The notes under the pieces: model-generated | What the model was told of the DNA's origin: nothing | Databases searched by the model: none | What the model saw: the letters and a program-made list of their open reading frames with translations, nothing else | Assembly (NCBI GenBank): GCA_001566295.1 | Contig: KQ964250.1 | Location: forward strand, 496,001 to 560,000 | Length of the DNA stretch: 64,000 nt | From: Microdochium bolleyi | Taxonomy: Eukaryota > Ascomycota > Sordariomycetes > Xylariales > Microdochiaceae | Direction of reading: 5' to 3' | Part shown: positions 46,867-57,760 of the stretch, piece after piece | Numbering within the stretch: the first letter of the stretch is position 1 | Layout of the letters: every line of letters begins with the position of its first letter | Translations under genes and position numbers: made by a program

Positions 46867-47271
46867 CATTTCCTGTACGATGCAAGATTGCTGTAGAAAC
46901 TAGTCCGGGTCTTTCAAACGCGAATATCCATGGGTGATAGTCCGTAGCGGCAGGGCTTAGCCGTAATCACATCCGAAGAAGGCAAGCGTTATGTAGCGCG
47001 GGAGTGGTGGGGAAGCCGCGCCTCCCTCGCATCCGCTTTCTGGGTCTGGGGCAAGGCAACAGCCACGACTGGCCTAGCGCTGGCAGTGACGTTCTCGCAT
47101 GCCTGGGCTCCCTCCAACACCTGGGGGCCACTTGCTTGAGATAACCTGGAACCACGATGTACACTTGAGTATAAAGACCTGAATCCCACGTTGCCGCCCC
47201 TTCTGACTTCGAAACCTTGCCCCGCGACACAACACCTCAAGGCACACTTCCACCGAAGCACTCGTGGCAAA
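46867..47271. other. Short intergenic region
   Basis: About 400 nt separating two plus-strand genes. It contains a CATA/GTATAAAG-like element at 47169-47176, about 100 nt before the next ATG, which could serve as its TATA box. Nothing else was recognised. Confidence 0.5.
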
Positions 47272-48690
47272 ATGCCATCAACACCATCGGCCATGGCCGA
47301 GTGGAAGCAGAAAGAGGCCGCGCTCGACGCAGATCCCACCGAGGCACTCCCGCCATATTCGGTCGTGGACGACAGCCACAGTGTCGCCGTCGCCGACTCT
47401 TCCGCGGCGTCCTCCTCCGGGCGCCAAGACAGCAGCGGAGTCACCTCCTTCCCGGCGCCACCACCGTTCACTGCCCCTCCAGCTTCATCGTCCCCGGCTC
47501 CGTCCGGCTCCATCATCGAGTCAAAGGCAAGCCTGGCGGCTGCTGAGCGAGCCCGTGGTGAGCCTTCAGCCACAGGGCCAACAGCTGATGCACCCTTCAA
47601 CTTCCCGTCCGATGCAACTCTCCCACCCTATTCTCCAGCGGATGCTGGGGCTGGTCCCGATGCGACTCCCACTTCGGCCGCCCCCCGGCACCTGCCCGTC
47701 CTCATTCCCCAGGTACGGCCTAGGGCAGACTCCCCATTCCTCGCGGCATACTCGCAAGATCTGCTCCGCTACGGCATCCCCAGAGACACCTGGCTGTCCT
47801 TTGTCGACACCCTCTCGGCCTTCCTCACAGCCAACGTCTCAGAAAAGGCCATTAGCCACGCCGCGGACATAGGGCGCCAGCTGGGAGACGTGCCAACCGA
47901 CCTGGGTCGTAGCGTCGCAGACTCCGCAAAGCATTTTGGACGGGACATCAAGCGGTCTGCCATGAAAGGCAATATCTTCGGCATGGCTACAAACATCGTT
48001 GGTGGAGCTATTGGCCTCACTGTCGGCCTTCCCCTCAAGCTCGCAGCATCGGCTACCTCACTTCCAGCAAGAGCAGCAATGGCGGTCTTGACTCCCCCCC
48101 AGACGCCACGCGAGAGAGCCACTGCATATGCGCTTGTCGCCAACGGCGAGTGGTTTGGTCAGCGCGGCTTGAAGGCTCAAATTCTAGACTCCCAACAAGT
48201 GGCTGAATTGCTGGGGATTTCTATGGATGATCTTCTTCTGGACACAAAGGCAGCAAGAAAAGCGGCCGAGAAGAGAGCGGCGAAGCAGCGAAATGTCTCC
48301 ATTATCGACTCCAAGCGTGGTGACTCGGTGCTCACCACGAAAGAGCCACTGGCACACCTTCAAGGATCGATCGCTGACCTCGAGGAGGCTCCCGACGACG
48401 GGGCAGCACTTTCATCGACAATTTCTGAAGGCTCATCCAAGCCCAAATCAAGTGCAGCGAAGAATACGAGCAAGCACCTGGAAGAGCTAGGCCAGGGAAC
48501 GATTTGGCTCGTGGTGACACAAGAAAAGCACAAGGCCGTACAAGGATCAGCATCAACGCAGGACAACGATTCCAGCAACTTTACGGATCCAGACGACAAT
48601 AATCCTTCAAGTGCGGACTCAAGGAGAAGCAGGAGGGGCCGAGGAGACAGCGACAAGAATAGACATCGAAGCAGCATAAGCAAGGATTAG
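47272..48690 (+). CDS. Uncharacterised protein with proline-rich N-terminus
   Basis: Single-exon gene, 472 residues from the ATG at 47272 (the frame runs a little further upstream, but only from TTG). Residues 1-145 are low-complexity and Pro/Ser/Ala-rich with two LPPYS motifs (near 26-30 and 116-120), which could be binding sites for WW- or similar domains. The core, about 145-275, looks folded: SPFLAAYSQDLLRYGIPRDTW, LSFVDTLSAFLT, a helix-rich stretch, and a Gly/Ala/Leu-rich segment (NIFGMATNIVGGAIGLTVGLPL) that might associate with membranes. A conserved-looking ERATAYALVANGEWFGQRGL follows, then a lysine/alanine helix and an acidic/basic disordered tail. I have a sense of this arrangement in other fungal proteins but cannot name a family. 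Confidence 0.78.
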   Translation: MPSTPSAMAEWKQKEAALDADPTEALPPYSVVDDSHSVAVADSSAASSSGRQDSSGVTSFPAPPPFTAPPASSSPAPSGSIIESKASLAAAERARGEPSATGPTADAPFNFPSDATLPPYSPADAGAGPDATPTSAAPRHLPVLIPQVRPRADSPFLAAYSQDLLRYGIPRDTWLSFVDTLSAFLTANVSEKAISHAADIGRQLGDVPTDLGRSVADSAKHFGRDIKRSAMKGNIFGMATNIVGGAIGLTVGLPLKLAASATSLPARAAMAVLTPPQTPRERATAYALVANGEWFGQRGLKAQILDSQQVAELLGISMDDLLLDTKAARKAAEKRAAKQRNVSIIDSKRGDSVLTTKEPLAHLQGSIADLEEAPDDGAALSSTISEGSSKPKSSAAKNTSKHLEELGQGTIWLVVTQEKHKAVQGSASTQDNDSSNFTDPDDNNPSSADSRRSRRGRGDSDKNRHRSSISKD

Positions 48691-49856
48691 AGAGACCCAT
48701 GATAGGGCAAGCACGTTCGGCATATTCAAAGCACCATATTGCCCCGATATAGCACCTGGACAGCATCACCCTGGCCTTGTTCACATGCACTAATTGCGGA
48801 TAACATCGGAGGATCAGGGTCCAGGTCGTGACTCTGAATATTCCTTGGCGTTCTAAAACTGTGCATTACAATTATGGTTCTTTTTTTGTTTACTTTTATG
48901 CTAGTCTGGCAATATCGTCCAGTTTCAACCAATCTGACTCTACCCTCCGAACCTCGAGACCGCCTGTCTGAACGTCTGGAGAAGAACATGTCTCTCCGAA
49001 TCACGCACGACCTCGGTCAGACTGTATGTACAGTGGGTGCGGCCAGCCTGGTCAAAAATACACGGCCAACAGCAACGCGACGAGAACTCTGAGCAGTTGT
49101 GGCTTGTTGCAAGGGCACGTGCCACGAACCTATCGCGCAGCAAAGAGCACGGCAGCAACGTCATCATGAGCCCTTTGGGGCATACTCCCGCGAGTGCTCC
49201 GGCTCCTTCCTCCGATACTCCAGACCCGACGCAATTCAGCATCAGCCGCAATGGCAGGAATACATACCAGCGGCACCACGGGCCTACCACAATGTGCGTC
49301 CCATCATGGTCACGTATAGATCGTGCCGGGCCGTCCAGAATAGTCACAACCTAACAGCCTTACAGTCTTGGCAGCGTTCATGACAGCAGGGATACGACAG
49401 GGGTGAACAACGGCTGGTCAGGGGTCCATGCCCGCCTTTTGGCGCAGGGCTTCCAGAAAACCTCCCCAAATCGGGGCGGGGAACGTCGCCAGGTACACGG
49501 CCAGCTCCGTGGTGGATTTGGCTGCAAGGAGATCTCCTGCATGGGGGACCGCGCCATCGGCCTTGAATACTTCCGCGTTCTGCATTTTGCGACACAGGCA
49601 GCCGTTCGGCAAAAGAGAGAAAGTATGGAATCACGGCTAGCAGGCAAGATTGCACGAATTCTTTTTCCTTTTATAATACCAAAAGCCTTCAATGTCATCG
49701 TCCTCGCAAAAGCACGGCAGGAGTTGCCCAGCACCACAGCGCCTGACGAACCTCGTGATCCATAAGTTGCACTTTCGGCAAGAACCCTACCTCTGGGGAT
49801 CGAGGAATAGTTTTCTTTGCAATCATTCCCGTCGCAACATTCCCATCGCAACAGCC
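48691..49856. other. Intergenic, no gene recognised
   Basis: 3' region of the preceding gene (T-rich at 48880-48900) and the promoter and leader of the Zn2Cys6 gene. The open frames on the minus strand (49378-50019) overlap the coding strand of the next gene and carry no motif. Confidence 0.55.
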
Positions 49857-51884
49857 ATGGACGACCACGTCTCCCTGGCCCTCGAAAAGTCGGCGAGCGC
49901 TTCAGACGCGAGTGGAGGTCCTGCTTCACCCGAGCGAGCGCCGTTGGCATGCGTATCATGTCGGAAGCAGGTTGGTTGCACGCCCGATCTGGCTGGGGTA
50001 TCAGTACTTTTTGGCTCACTGTAAGGCTGTGTAGAAACGTGGGTGTAACAAAGCTCTCCCGGCTTGCAGACTATGCGTCCGAAGTTAGTCTTTTGGTCGT
50101 GCTGGTTCAGCCTCTCTGCGGCGTCTTTACCTCCGGGCTAACCAACCTGTGGCTTTCCAGTGGGACGGATATGCGACTACTCAGACACGCCCGCCGCGTC
50201 TTCAAGCGCAGAGATAGCCGACCTGACCCAAAAGGTCCAAGACCTCGAACAGCGACTACGCCAACGAGACGAAAGAAGAGGCTCGATGTCACCGTTTAGC
50301 AGTTCAGGCCGGACGAATCCCCGCCAGTTGATCACACTTCCGTCAGAACACCTACAGCAACAATCCAGACGGCTTTTGTCTCTAGCCTTTCTTGACGCAA
50401 GGCTATTCATAGACCCTGGTGTTTGCCCAGACCTGATGCCAGAAGCCCCGGATGTAAGTTGTGGTCCCGTCTGTGGCGGGCCTCTGGATGCTGATGTGCA
50501 CCCAACAGGACATCAGGAACTACATCGGCGACATCGTTTCAAACAGGAGCCTGGCATCAGCCTACTTTGCAGGCACCCATACATGGTTGCCAATGGTGTC
50601 AGCTCGACGCCTGACAGCAGCCCTCCAGACTGGGCCACTACAGTTCGATGTTGCTCTGCTCCTCCTCGCCATGAAGCTTGCCACGACGCGGCTCGCCGAC
50701 GGGACCAATGCCGCCGACCACTACTTCTATGCAGCTTGCAAGCGATACACCAACTCGCTCCCGGCTATCCCATACCTGTCCTTGAGTCTACTTCAAGCAT
50801 TGGTCCTAGTTGCCGTGTACGAGTACGGGCACGGCATTTTCCCCGCTGCGTGGATGACTATCGGGCAGTGCGTACAGTGCATGGAGATCCTCGGCTTGGC
50901 TTTGAGCAAGGGGAGTGATGAAGCTGCCATTCAGCCAGTATGTCATACTTTGCCGCGGTCTCTCTTGCATCGATACTCACAGCATTGTCTCACTAGGGAG
51001 AGTGGAGCGCGGCCCAGGAACGACATAGGACATGGTGGGCAGTCTTCATCCTCGAGAGGATGATGGGAATCAGTTCTCAAAAACGTCTTTTGTGCGCCGA
51101 GCCCACGTCGACAGACGCGCTCCCGAGCGATGAGACGTCATGGGAGCAGCGAAGCCCAGGGCGGCTCGTCTCATTGCCACCCTCGGAGGCCCAGCCAGCC
51201 TTTGCGCGTCTGGGCCAAGCTGCCATCATCGCGGGGCAAGTCATCCGGCACACGCAGAAAGCGACGGGGCAGAAGGTGACTGGGGAGCATTTTGACTGTG
51301 CAGAGGTGGCCCGGCTCACCACCATGGCCCAGTGCCTGTGTGCCAGCGTCTTTGCCGACCTGGCAGCCGCGCCGTCGTCGTACTGGATTCTGGTCCCGAG
51401 CAGGAGCCTGGCACTCAGCTCGGTCATGTCGCTGCTCAAGACATACAGCTTCGTCGGGACCGTGCCGTCGGTGCCGAATGTGCTGGACCCGGCGAGGTCC
51501 GACGAGGAGCTTGCCCTCCAGGTCAACTCCACCGACGGGCTGCGGTCGACCGCGATCCACGTGGCGGAGCACACCAAGGGCCTCCTGGCGCTGGCCTCGC
51601 GCGAGGAAGACTTGGTCAAAGTGTCCCCCTTCGTGCTGGACTCGATGTACCAATCTGCATCTACGCTGAGCTGGTTGGAGACGGGGGGTGGTGGGCTCGG
51701 ACCGCTAGGTTCCGAGACGAATGCGCAGACCCTGCTGGAGATTGGTGGGCGGTGGCACCTGGGTCTGGAGTACCTCCGGTGTCTTGAGGATCAGCGGCCT
51801 GGCATTACGGCCTTGGCGTACACTCTGTCCGGGAGGATTGACATGGTCGGGGGAGGCATGGACATGTCGCACATGGGATTCTGA
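49857..51884 (+). CDS. Zn2Cys6 fungal transcription factor
   Basis: Nuclear regulator with an N-terminal zinc cluster and a fungal-specific middle domain. Five exons: 49857-49970, 50035-50083, 50161-50453, 50509-50937 and 50997-51884, giving 590 residues. The cluster is spread over three exons: Cys32 and Cys35 (exon 1), Cys42, Cys49 and Cys52 (the 49-nt exon 2) and Cys59 (exon 3). Joined, the pattern is C-x2-C-x6-C-x6-C-x2-C-x6-C, the exact family rule, which is strong support for the small exon. A coiled coil follows (EIADLTQKVQDLEQRLRQRDE, about 70-90), the usual dimer linker. The middle domain includes YFAGTHTWLPMVS, the YLSLSLLQALVLVAVYEYGHGI region, and AQERHRTWWAVFILERMMG, typical of the fungal_trans fold. 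First intron donor is GTTGGT (weak). Target genes are unknown; no adjacent pathway cluster is evident. Confidence 0.88.
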
Positions 51885-52619
51885 AGCTAGCAAGGACAAC
51901 AGCCCAAGCAGAGGTTTAGTCTGGTGGTTGATTGACAAGCTGGACGAGGCCAGGAAACGTCACAAGTAATACCTAATGCAGACATGTGTAAGAATAGAAG
52001 AAGCCTCATGGGACGAGGCCGACATGTTATCTGGCTCCAGCCTTTTGCACACACAAGGCAGCAAGGCACTCACGGTTCGTAGTTCTTAAAATCTCCCAAG
52101 AGTGGTTCCACTAAAAAGTCCAAAACCCCGGATCTTGATGGTGGGGCATCGACCAACTCGCTATCCAGTGACTCAAGGTTCATAAGAAAAATGTTTCTTG
52201 GTCAACTACCTCGCGTAGGAAACAGCCACAACGCCTACGAAACACGCACGTCGATCGGGTGGTAATTCCAAACTACTCCTTGCTATTGTTGTAAAAAGAG
52301 CCAGTCACGACCAGCAGCAGGTGCGAGAGCCGAGGAAGTGCTGAAGCAGAGCTTTGTTTTTCTCAGCAGGCGCGAGGGAACTTGTCTCCCACGACAACAC
52401 GGCAAGGAAGGGAAGCTGCAAATCGGATATCGGACTCTCCTGGCCTCTTGAAGGGGACCGACGCGACGAGACGGGGTGACCCGCCTGAGGAAGAGGGTCG
52501 GAAGAGGAGGAGGACCTTGGGACTTCTGAAGCACCGAGCTCGGCCGCGTGCCCACAGGGAGAAGAACAGCTCTGCAGGCGAGAGCTACGGGGACTCGGCC
52601 ACGTTCGAGTTCGGTCGAC
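51885..52619. other. Intergenic, no gene recognised
   Basis: 3' region of the Zn2Cys6 gene and promoter of the dioxygenase gene. Frames on both strands run into the CAG repeat of the next gene and are judged by-products of it. Confidence 0.55.
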
Positions 52620-52702
52620 ATGAGAATCCCCAGCCTGCAGCCCGTCCTGCCACCTCATCATCCTCCTCCAACCACTCCCCTGGCGCCTGGATCTCACGAG
52701 AT

Positions 52703-52770
<68 letters not shown>

Positions 52771-53999
52771 CCAGCACCAGCAGCAGCACCAGCACCAGCA
52801 ATGACAGCGACAGACGCTCCTTCCCGCGCGGCCTGCGGATGCAGCGCGACTTCATCACCGCGCAGCACGAGGCCGAGCTGGTCCGCGTCTTCCGGGAGGA
52901 GCTCGCGTGGCCGGCCCGCGGCAAGGGCAGGCTGTCGCTGCACTACGGGTTCACGTTCTCGTACAAGACGTTCGGCATCGACGAGGACGTCCCCTTCCGC
53001 GAGTTCCCAGCGTGGCTGGTGCCGCTGATTCCGTTGCTGCCTGTGCCGGTGACTGAGGATGATGGTGAGGATGAGGAGGAGCAAGGCCCGGACAGACTGG
53101 CATGTCTATACGAGCGGAGCGCAGATGAGTCCTCGCCATGTCCGGAGAAGGACAGCGGTGGACACCAGCAGCATCACAGCACACCACTAGGGACGCGAAA
53201 GGCAGAGAGGCAGCGCCACAGGAGACTCGGTGGCCAGCCGCCGGACCAGGTCTGCCTCCAGCACTACCCCCCGGGGACGGGCATCCCGCCGCACGTCGAC
53301 ACGCACAGCACGTACGACGAGCTGTATGCGCTGTCCCTGGGCGCGCCGGTGATGATGCAGTTCCGGCTCGACGGGGTGCTCTCCTCTCCATCCTCCGGGG
53401 ACGGTGACAGCACCGGCCACGGACAAGATAACCACCGGAGAACAGAACCAGAGTCGGCAGCATTGACACCACTGACGCTGCCGGCGGAGGACAAGGCCCT
53501 GCGCCCATACGTCGAGGTCGACCTCCCGCCGCGCAGCATGCTCGAGATGGCCGGCGACAGCAGGCTGCACTGGACGCACGGGATCAAGTCGCGCAAGACG
53601 GACATCATCCCTGCGCCTCCCGGCGGTGACGACGGGAGCGAGAGCGGGGATGCCGTCGTCAAGAGGCTCCGGGAGGACCGGTGGAGCATCACGTACCGCT
53701 GGCTGCGGAAGGAGACCGAGGGGGAGGAGGAGGCTGTAGCAGACGTCGAGAAGACGTCAGAGCCACCTACAGGCCCCGCAAGCCATGACGACAGCAGGAA
53801 CGCTACGGGAGCAAGGAGGAGAAGAAGAATGGTGAGGGAGTGCAACTGCGGCGACACATTCCTCTGCGACACGGCGCAGCGGCGCGCCGGGCAGGAGAGG
53901 GAGTATAGATGGAAGCAGTACGAGTCTGATGCTGCTTCTGCTCCCGCTGGTGCGGACACTATTGGTGCTGGTACTGCTGCCGATCCCATGCTGGTGTAG
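52620..53999 (+). CDS. AlkB-type 2-oxoglutarate/Fe(II) dioxygenase (ALKBH8-like) with polyserine tract
   Basis: Single-exon gene, 459 residues from the ATG at 52620. The AlkB family removes alkyl groups from nucleic acids or hydroxylates tRNA wobble bases (family knowledge). Motifs seen: iron ligands His225 and Asp227 in PPHVDTHS and His320 in HWTHGI, and 2-oxoglutarate-binding Arg354 and/or Arg360 in RWSITYRWLR. Further support comes from QHYPPGTGIPPH, LSLGAPVMMQFR and SMLEMAGDSR, and a C-terminal ECNCGDTFLCDTAQ like the CxCx5CD tail of fungal relatives. The N-terminus has 22 uninterrupted serines from an (AGC)22 run (CAG in another frame), then alternating Thr-Ser. A shorter start at the ATG at 52839, just before the domain (MQRDFITAQHE), would omit the repeat. 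Acidic and His/Arg-rich inserts interrupt the domain. Specific substrate is not inferable. Confidence 0.86.
52703..52770. repeat. (CAG)22-23 trinucleotide repeat
   Basis: Pure CAG/AGC units over about 68 nt, followed by CCAGCACCAG interruptions to about 52800. In the dioxygenase frame it reads as serine; in another frame it would read as glutamine, and on the opposite strand as leucine. Repeat length is likely to vary between strains. Confidence 0.95.
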
Positions 54000-54502
54000 G
54001 GAAGGCCAGCGAGGTTGCAGTTACGAATGTCGCCGTCTAGAACGTCGTAGAGGACTGGAAGCTGTCATCAAACCCATGATACCTCTGATTCCCAGTGCAC
54101 GACTTCCTGTTGAGCCGCACTGATTCTGTTCAGTTTGACAGCCATAGAGCATCGTTCCAGCCACGAGAATCGTCACCAAAGTTTGAACATCTTCGTTGTA
54201 AAGTGCGGCCGCCTTTTTGTGGCTTTTGTCTCTACTCGTACAAACTACCTGTCCAAGACCTGCTGGAGGTATCATTAATTTTGCCGGGCGCTCCATCGCG
54301 AAACCCGTCTCCAGGCAAGACAAACAAAGCTACCGAAACTCAAAAGACGCTGCTACTATGCAATTGTTTGACCCATGCCGCGGCTCAAGCCACTGGGGAG
54401 CTGCCGCGATAAAATAAGAAAATGTGAAGATGTGGACTTTTCCCAATTGTCCTCGTCATGGCTAAATCAAGTCATCACTATTGTCCGCCTTGCAGTTATA
54501 CA
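54000..54502. other. Convergent 3' intergenic region
   Basis: About 500 nt between the stops of the dioxygenase (+) and the cysteine-rich protein (-). Only short motif-free frames are present. Confidence 0.6.
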
Positions 54503-57500
54503 TTACTTCCCGTGCAGCTTCTCCTTCAAGAAAATTACTGCCGCGTACCCTGCGCAGCACTGCGTGGACATGCCATGCCCACACCAAGGGCATCGCACCA
54601 TCGTGGTAACCGCTGCCGATACACCTAGCCTCTTGTCCTCGACAATCGAGTCCGGCTTGGCCATGCACTCGTACACTTTCGAGGGCATGTCGTGATAGAA
54701 CTTACAGCCACAACACTCGACCAGCATCTTCGCAATCGGCTCCGCGCGGCTACCTTGAGCGGTCTTTACACTCATGGATGACGCATTCTTTTGTGTGAAG
54801 GGTGCTTTGAGGGCTCGTGCTGCCGAGATTGGCTGGACGGCCTTGCGTGCTTCTTCCAGGTACGCAGCTCCGGCAGACGAGCCCGCTCCTGACTCTTGAC
54901 TATTTGCGGTGCTGGATCGGGACGCCTTCGGGCGCAAGCTGTCATTCTCCTCGTCGGCAGACTCTGGAGATGATACTGAAGCTGCCGTAGTTGAGTGCCT
55001 TGGCTTCTTCTTGCCCAAAAGAGGCTGGTGTTTCAGGGGTGGCAAGAAACTGGTCGAAGTCAGGTCGATAGCGGACTGGGCTCGTGGCGGCATCTCCCTC
55101 GCGCGCACCCGGTCCTGTTGGTTCGAACTCGGAACATCTACTTTGATAGCGCTGGCTGATTTGATGGACGTGGGCGATGAAGCAATGGACGAACTAGAGC
55201 CATTGCCCTCGGCCCGGGAGAAAAAGTTAGCCGGGGGAGGATCAAGACCAAGATCGAGACCAAGAATGGCCCGCGCCTTGTTGTAGCTGTGCTCCGAAGT
55301 CCTCGGCTCCCTGCTCAGAGATCGATCAGACGTCGGCCGGGCGGTCTCCTGGCTATACTGGCGGACAGTGTTGCGTGGCCGACGCTCTCCGCTGCTCTCA
55401 GAATGTGCACTCTGTTCCTTTGCCCGCTGCTCATGCGAGCTGGCCCGGAGTGCTGGATGGACGTCTTGGCGGCGCGGAGGCACCACACTGTCGGGAGTCG
55501 CAGGAGTGGAGGGCGTGGGGGCCGAGTCATCATACAAGGACGATGTCGACTTCTCAGAAGCAGTCCGGCTGTGCCCGTGTTCCGCACCAAGGAGCACAGG
55601 TACACGCAAGTCAGCGGCATCAGCGGCAGCGGCCTCAGGGCCAGCGCTCCATGACTGTCCAAATTTCTCCAGTGAGGGAGATTTCTGCAAAGGGGGGAGA
55701 GGTTTTGAGGTGTCTGCCGTGCGCTGTGGCACAACCGGACTCTGCTGCGCTGTCTCCGTCTGCAGCATGGATGGTCGCTCACTATGACGTGCATTGGTCG
55801 CCCTCTGTTCTCTAGCTTGGTAACTATCGTGAGCCGGTCGCGGTGAAGGCGCATGGTACATCGGCGATGATCGCCCTCCAATATTCGAAGAGAGTTCCAA
55901 TGAAGGAGGCGTGTATGACTCATTGATGAAGTTCAGGTAGTCTGAAGACCTCTCTTCAATTTTGACGACATTGAAAATCGACTCTTGAATCGATGCAGTC
56001 TCGAATTCTGAAGACCGTGCGGATCTGAGAGCCATTTCGTTTAGAGGCAGTTGCTGGAGGCGAAGGGTTGACAAGCTGCCGAACTCCGACTCGTCTTTGC
56101 TCTCGGTCGTTTGATAAGGATAGCTCTGTTCAGCCTTGTCTTTCTCGCTACCTTTGCTCTCCGGTCTGTTGTCTAGAGTGGACCGAGAGTCACTGCTTCG
56201 ACTCCTCGGTTTCTGGGAGAAGTTGGCAGCTGGTGGTTCGAGATCGAATGGAAGAATCTCGTCATCCTTGACTAATCTGGTGGCGCGGGCAGCTGATCCA
56301 GACTCAGTGTCGCCAGGCCTCGCCACTTCTTGTGTGGGTGCTTTGTCCCCATCGTCGACTTCAGCGGACGTTTTCTGGGTGGTCTTGAATTTTTCCAATG
56401 TTGCTGAAAGCAAGGAGTTATTGCGCCCTCTGCCCGAGCTCGATGGTCGGCTCGTCACGGGAGGCCGACTATCCAGTGCAGACTGGGATCGGGGACTGCT
56501 GGCTTTACTGCTGTCCTTGTTTTGAGGCTTGCGTGAGCTAAAGAAGCCCAGGCCTGCACCCGGCCCACTGGAGTGGGACTTCTGCACTGGTGGCGGCGCT
56601 GCGACTTGCTCGACGGCCGATTTGGGGGACTTCGAGCCGTCGTCAAAACTCAGCCTTCTGATCCTGGAGAAGAAACCTTTACTCCGGGGCTTATCATTCG
56701 AGTCTGAGACGTTTCCTTGCTGATGGAGGTCTGGGTTCTTCATAGCGTCCGGCGGTCTGGATCGCATTGCCTTGTTCTGAGGCGCTTGATTCTCAATGTC
56801 CTCAAGATCAAACCGTGTGGAGGACGACGACCGCTCAGCTCTCACGACTGAACTGGCTCGGGGGCCGGGTGTCGGAGGTTGCTTGCTCAATCGTCTGCCC
56901 TTTTTCTTGGTGGGTGAAGGCGGAGCATCTTCGCTCTTGGTAGCCACAACGGGCTCTGGCTTTGGTGGCTTGGCTTGCTTCGCAGGCTTGGTCTTCTTTT
57001 TCTTCCTTGCGTCCCAAGTCGGAGACTGGCAGATGGATGTCTGGTCTGACAAGTCGTTCTCATCTTCTTCGGCTGCAAAGGTAACCATCTTGCTGAGTTC
57101 TGGCTTTTCTGGTGCAGGCTTGGGTTGCGGGTGGCTTGCTGGAGTTGGATGCTGACTTTGCGGTGTCTCTACCTGCTCGGGAACCTCGTCTCGGACGGCT
57201 GTCGCGAGAGGCCTAGAGGGAACCGGTATAGATATGGAGAGAGACGGCAGTGGAACGTCCTTGTATTGCTTTTGGCTCTGAACTGGGATTTGGCTTGAGC
57301 CTACCGGCGCGCCTGAGGTATTGCTTGCACGGCGGACGCGCAGAGGCAGAACAGCCGAGGTGTCTGTTGATGTACTGTCCAGGGAAGTAGATTTCATCGA
57401 GGCAGCCGCGACCTGGGTTTGGATACGTTCCATCTGCGAGACATTGACGTGGGTGGTCAGCCTTCGTGCTTGGGTGGGTCCTGGGCCTGAGAAAAGGAAC

Positions 57501-57760
57501 AATGTTCCACGGCGGAATGTACTGTACAAGAAGGGGAAAGGTGCCGGGACAAGCTAGGAGCGAGGCAGCGACGACGTGGACAAGACAGGAGGAGAAAGAA
57601 GCGCCGCAGGGGTCCAGGGTCCAGCTGCAAATGTGCCAGGAGAGAGAGAAATAGAGAGAGAGCAACTTACCCGATATTGTTTTTCCAGAGCGAGCATGCG
57701 GAGGAAGCTGTCTGACCTCCCAGTGTCTACATTGGGACGTTTCGTGGCTGGCTTGGCCAT
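54503..57760 (-). CDS. Large disordered protein with cysteine-rich C-terminal module, function unknown
   Basis: Two exons on the minus strand, 57671-57760 and 54503-57433, with a 237-nt intron (GTAAGT...GCAG), give 1006 residues. The N-terminus is conserved-looking (FLRMLALEKQYR, residues 19-30, joining to MERIQTQVAA). Residues 60 to about 900 are Ser/Pro/Lys/Glu-rich and mostly disordered, with basic segments (KKKKTKPAKQ, KKKGRRLSKQ) and a short ordered peptide SSDYLNFINESYTPP near 552. The last 75 residues are compact and cysteine-rich: VECCGCKFYHDMP, YECM, VRCPWCGHGM and STQCCAGYAAV, i.e. paired CxxC-type ligands that could bind one or two zinc ions. The closely spaced cysteine pairs suggest a treble-clef-like fold, but the family is not recognised. 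Divergent neighbours are absent; a 5.9-kb gene-free stretch lies upstream. Confidence 0.8.

Noticed and set aside
49378..50019. 213-codon minus-strand frame
   Set aside because: It lies over the promoter and first exon of the Zn2Cys6 gene; no domain or start support.
52382..52804. Polyglutamine reading of the CAG repeat
   Set aside because: The frame starts with TTG and stops right after the repeat; the dioxygenase frame, with a domain following, is the real one.
52694..52924. Polyleucine minus-strand frame over the CAG repeat
   Set aside because: It is a by-product of the repeat on the opposite strand.
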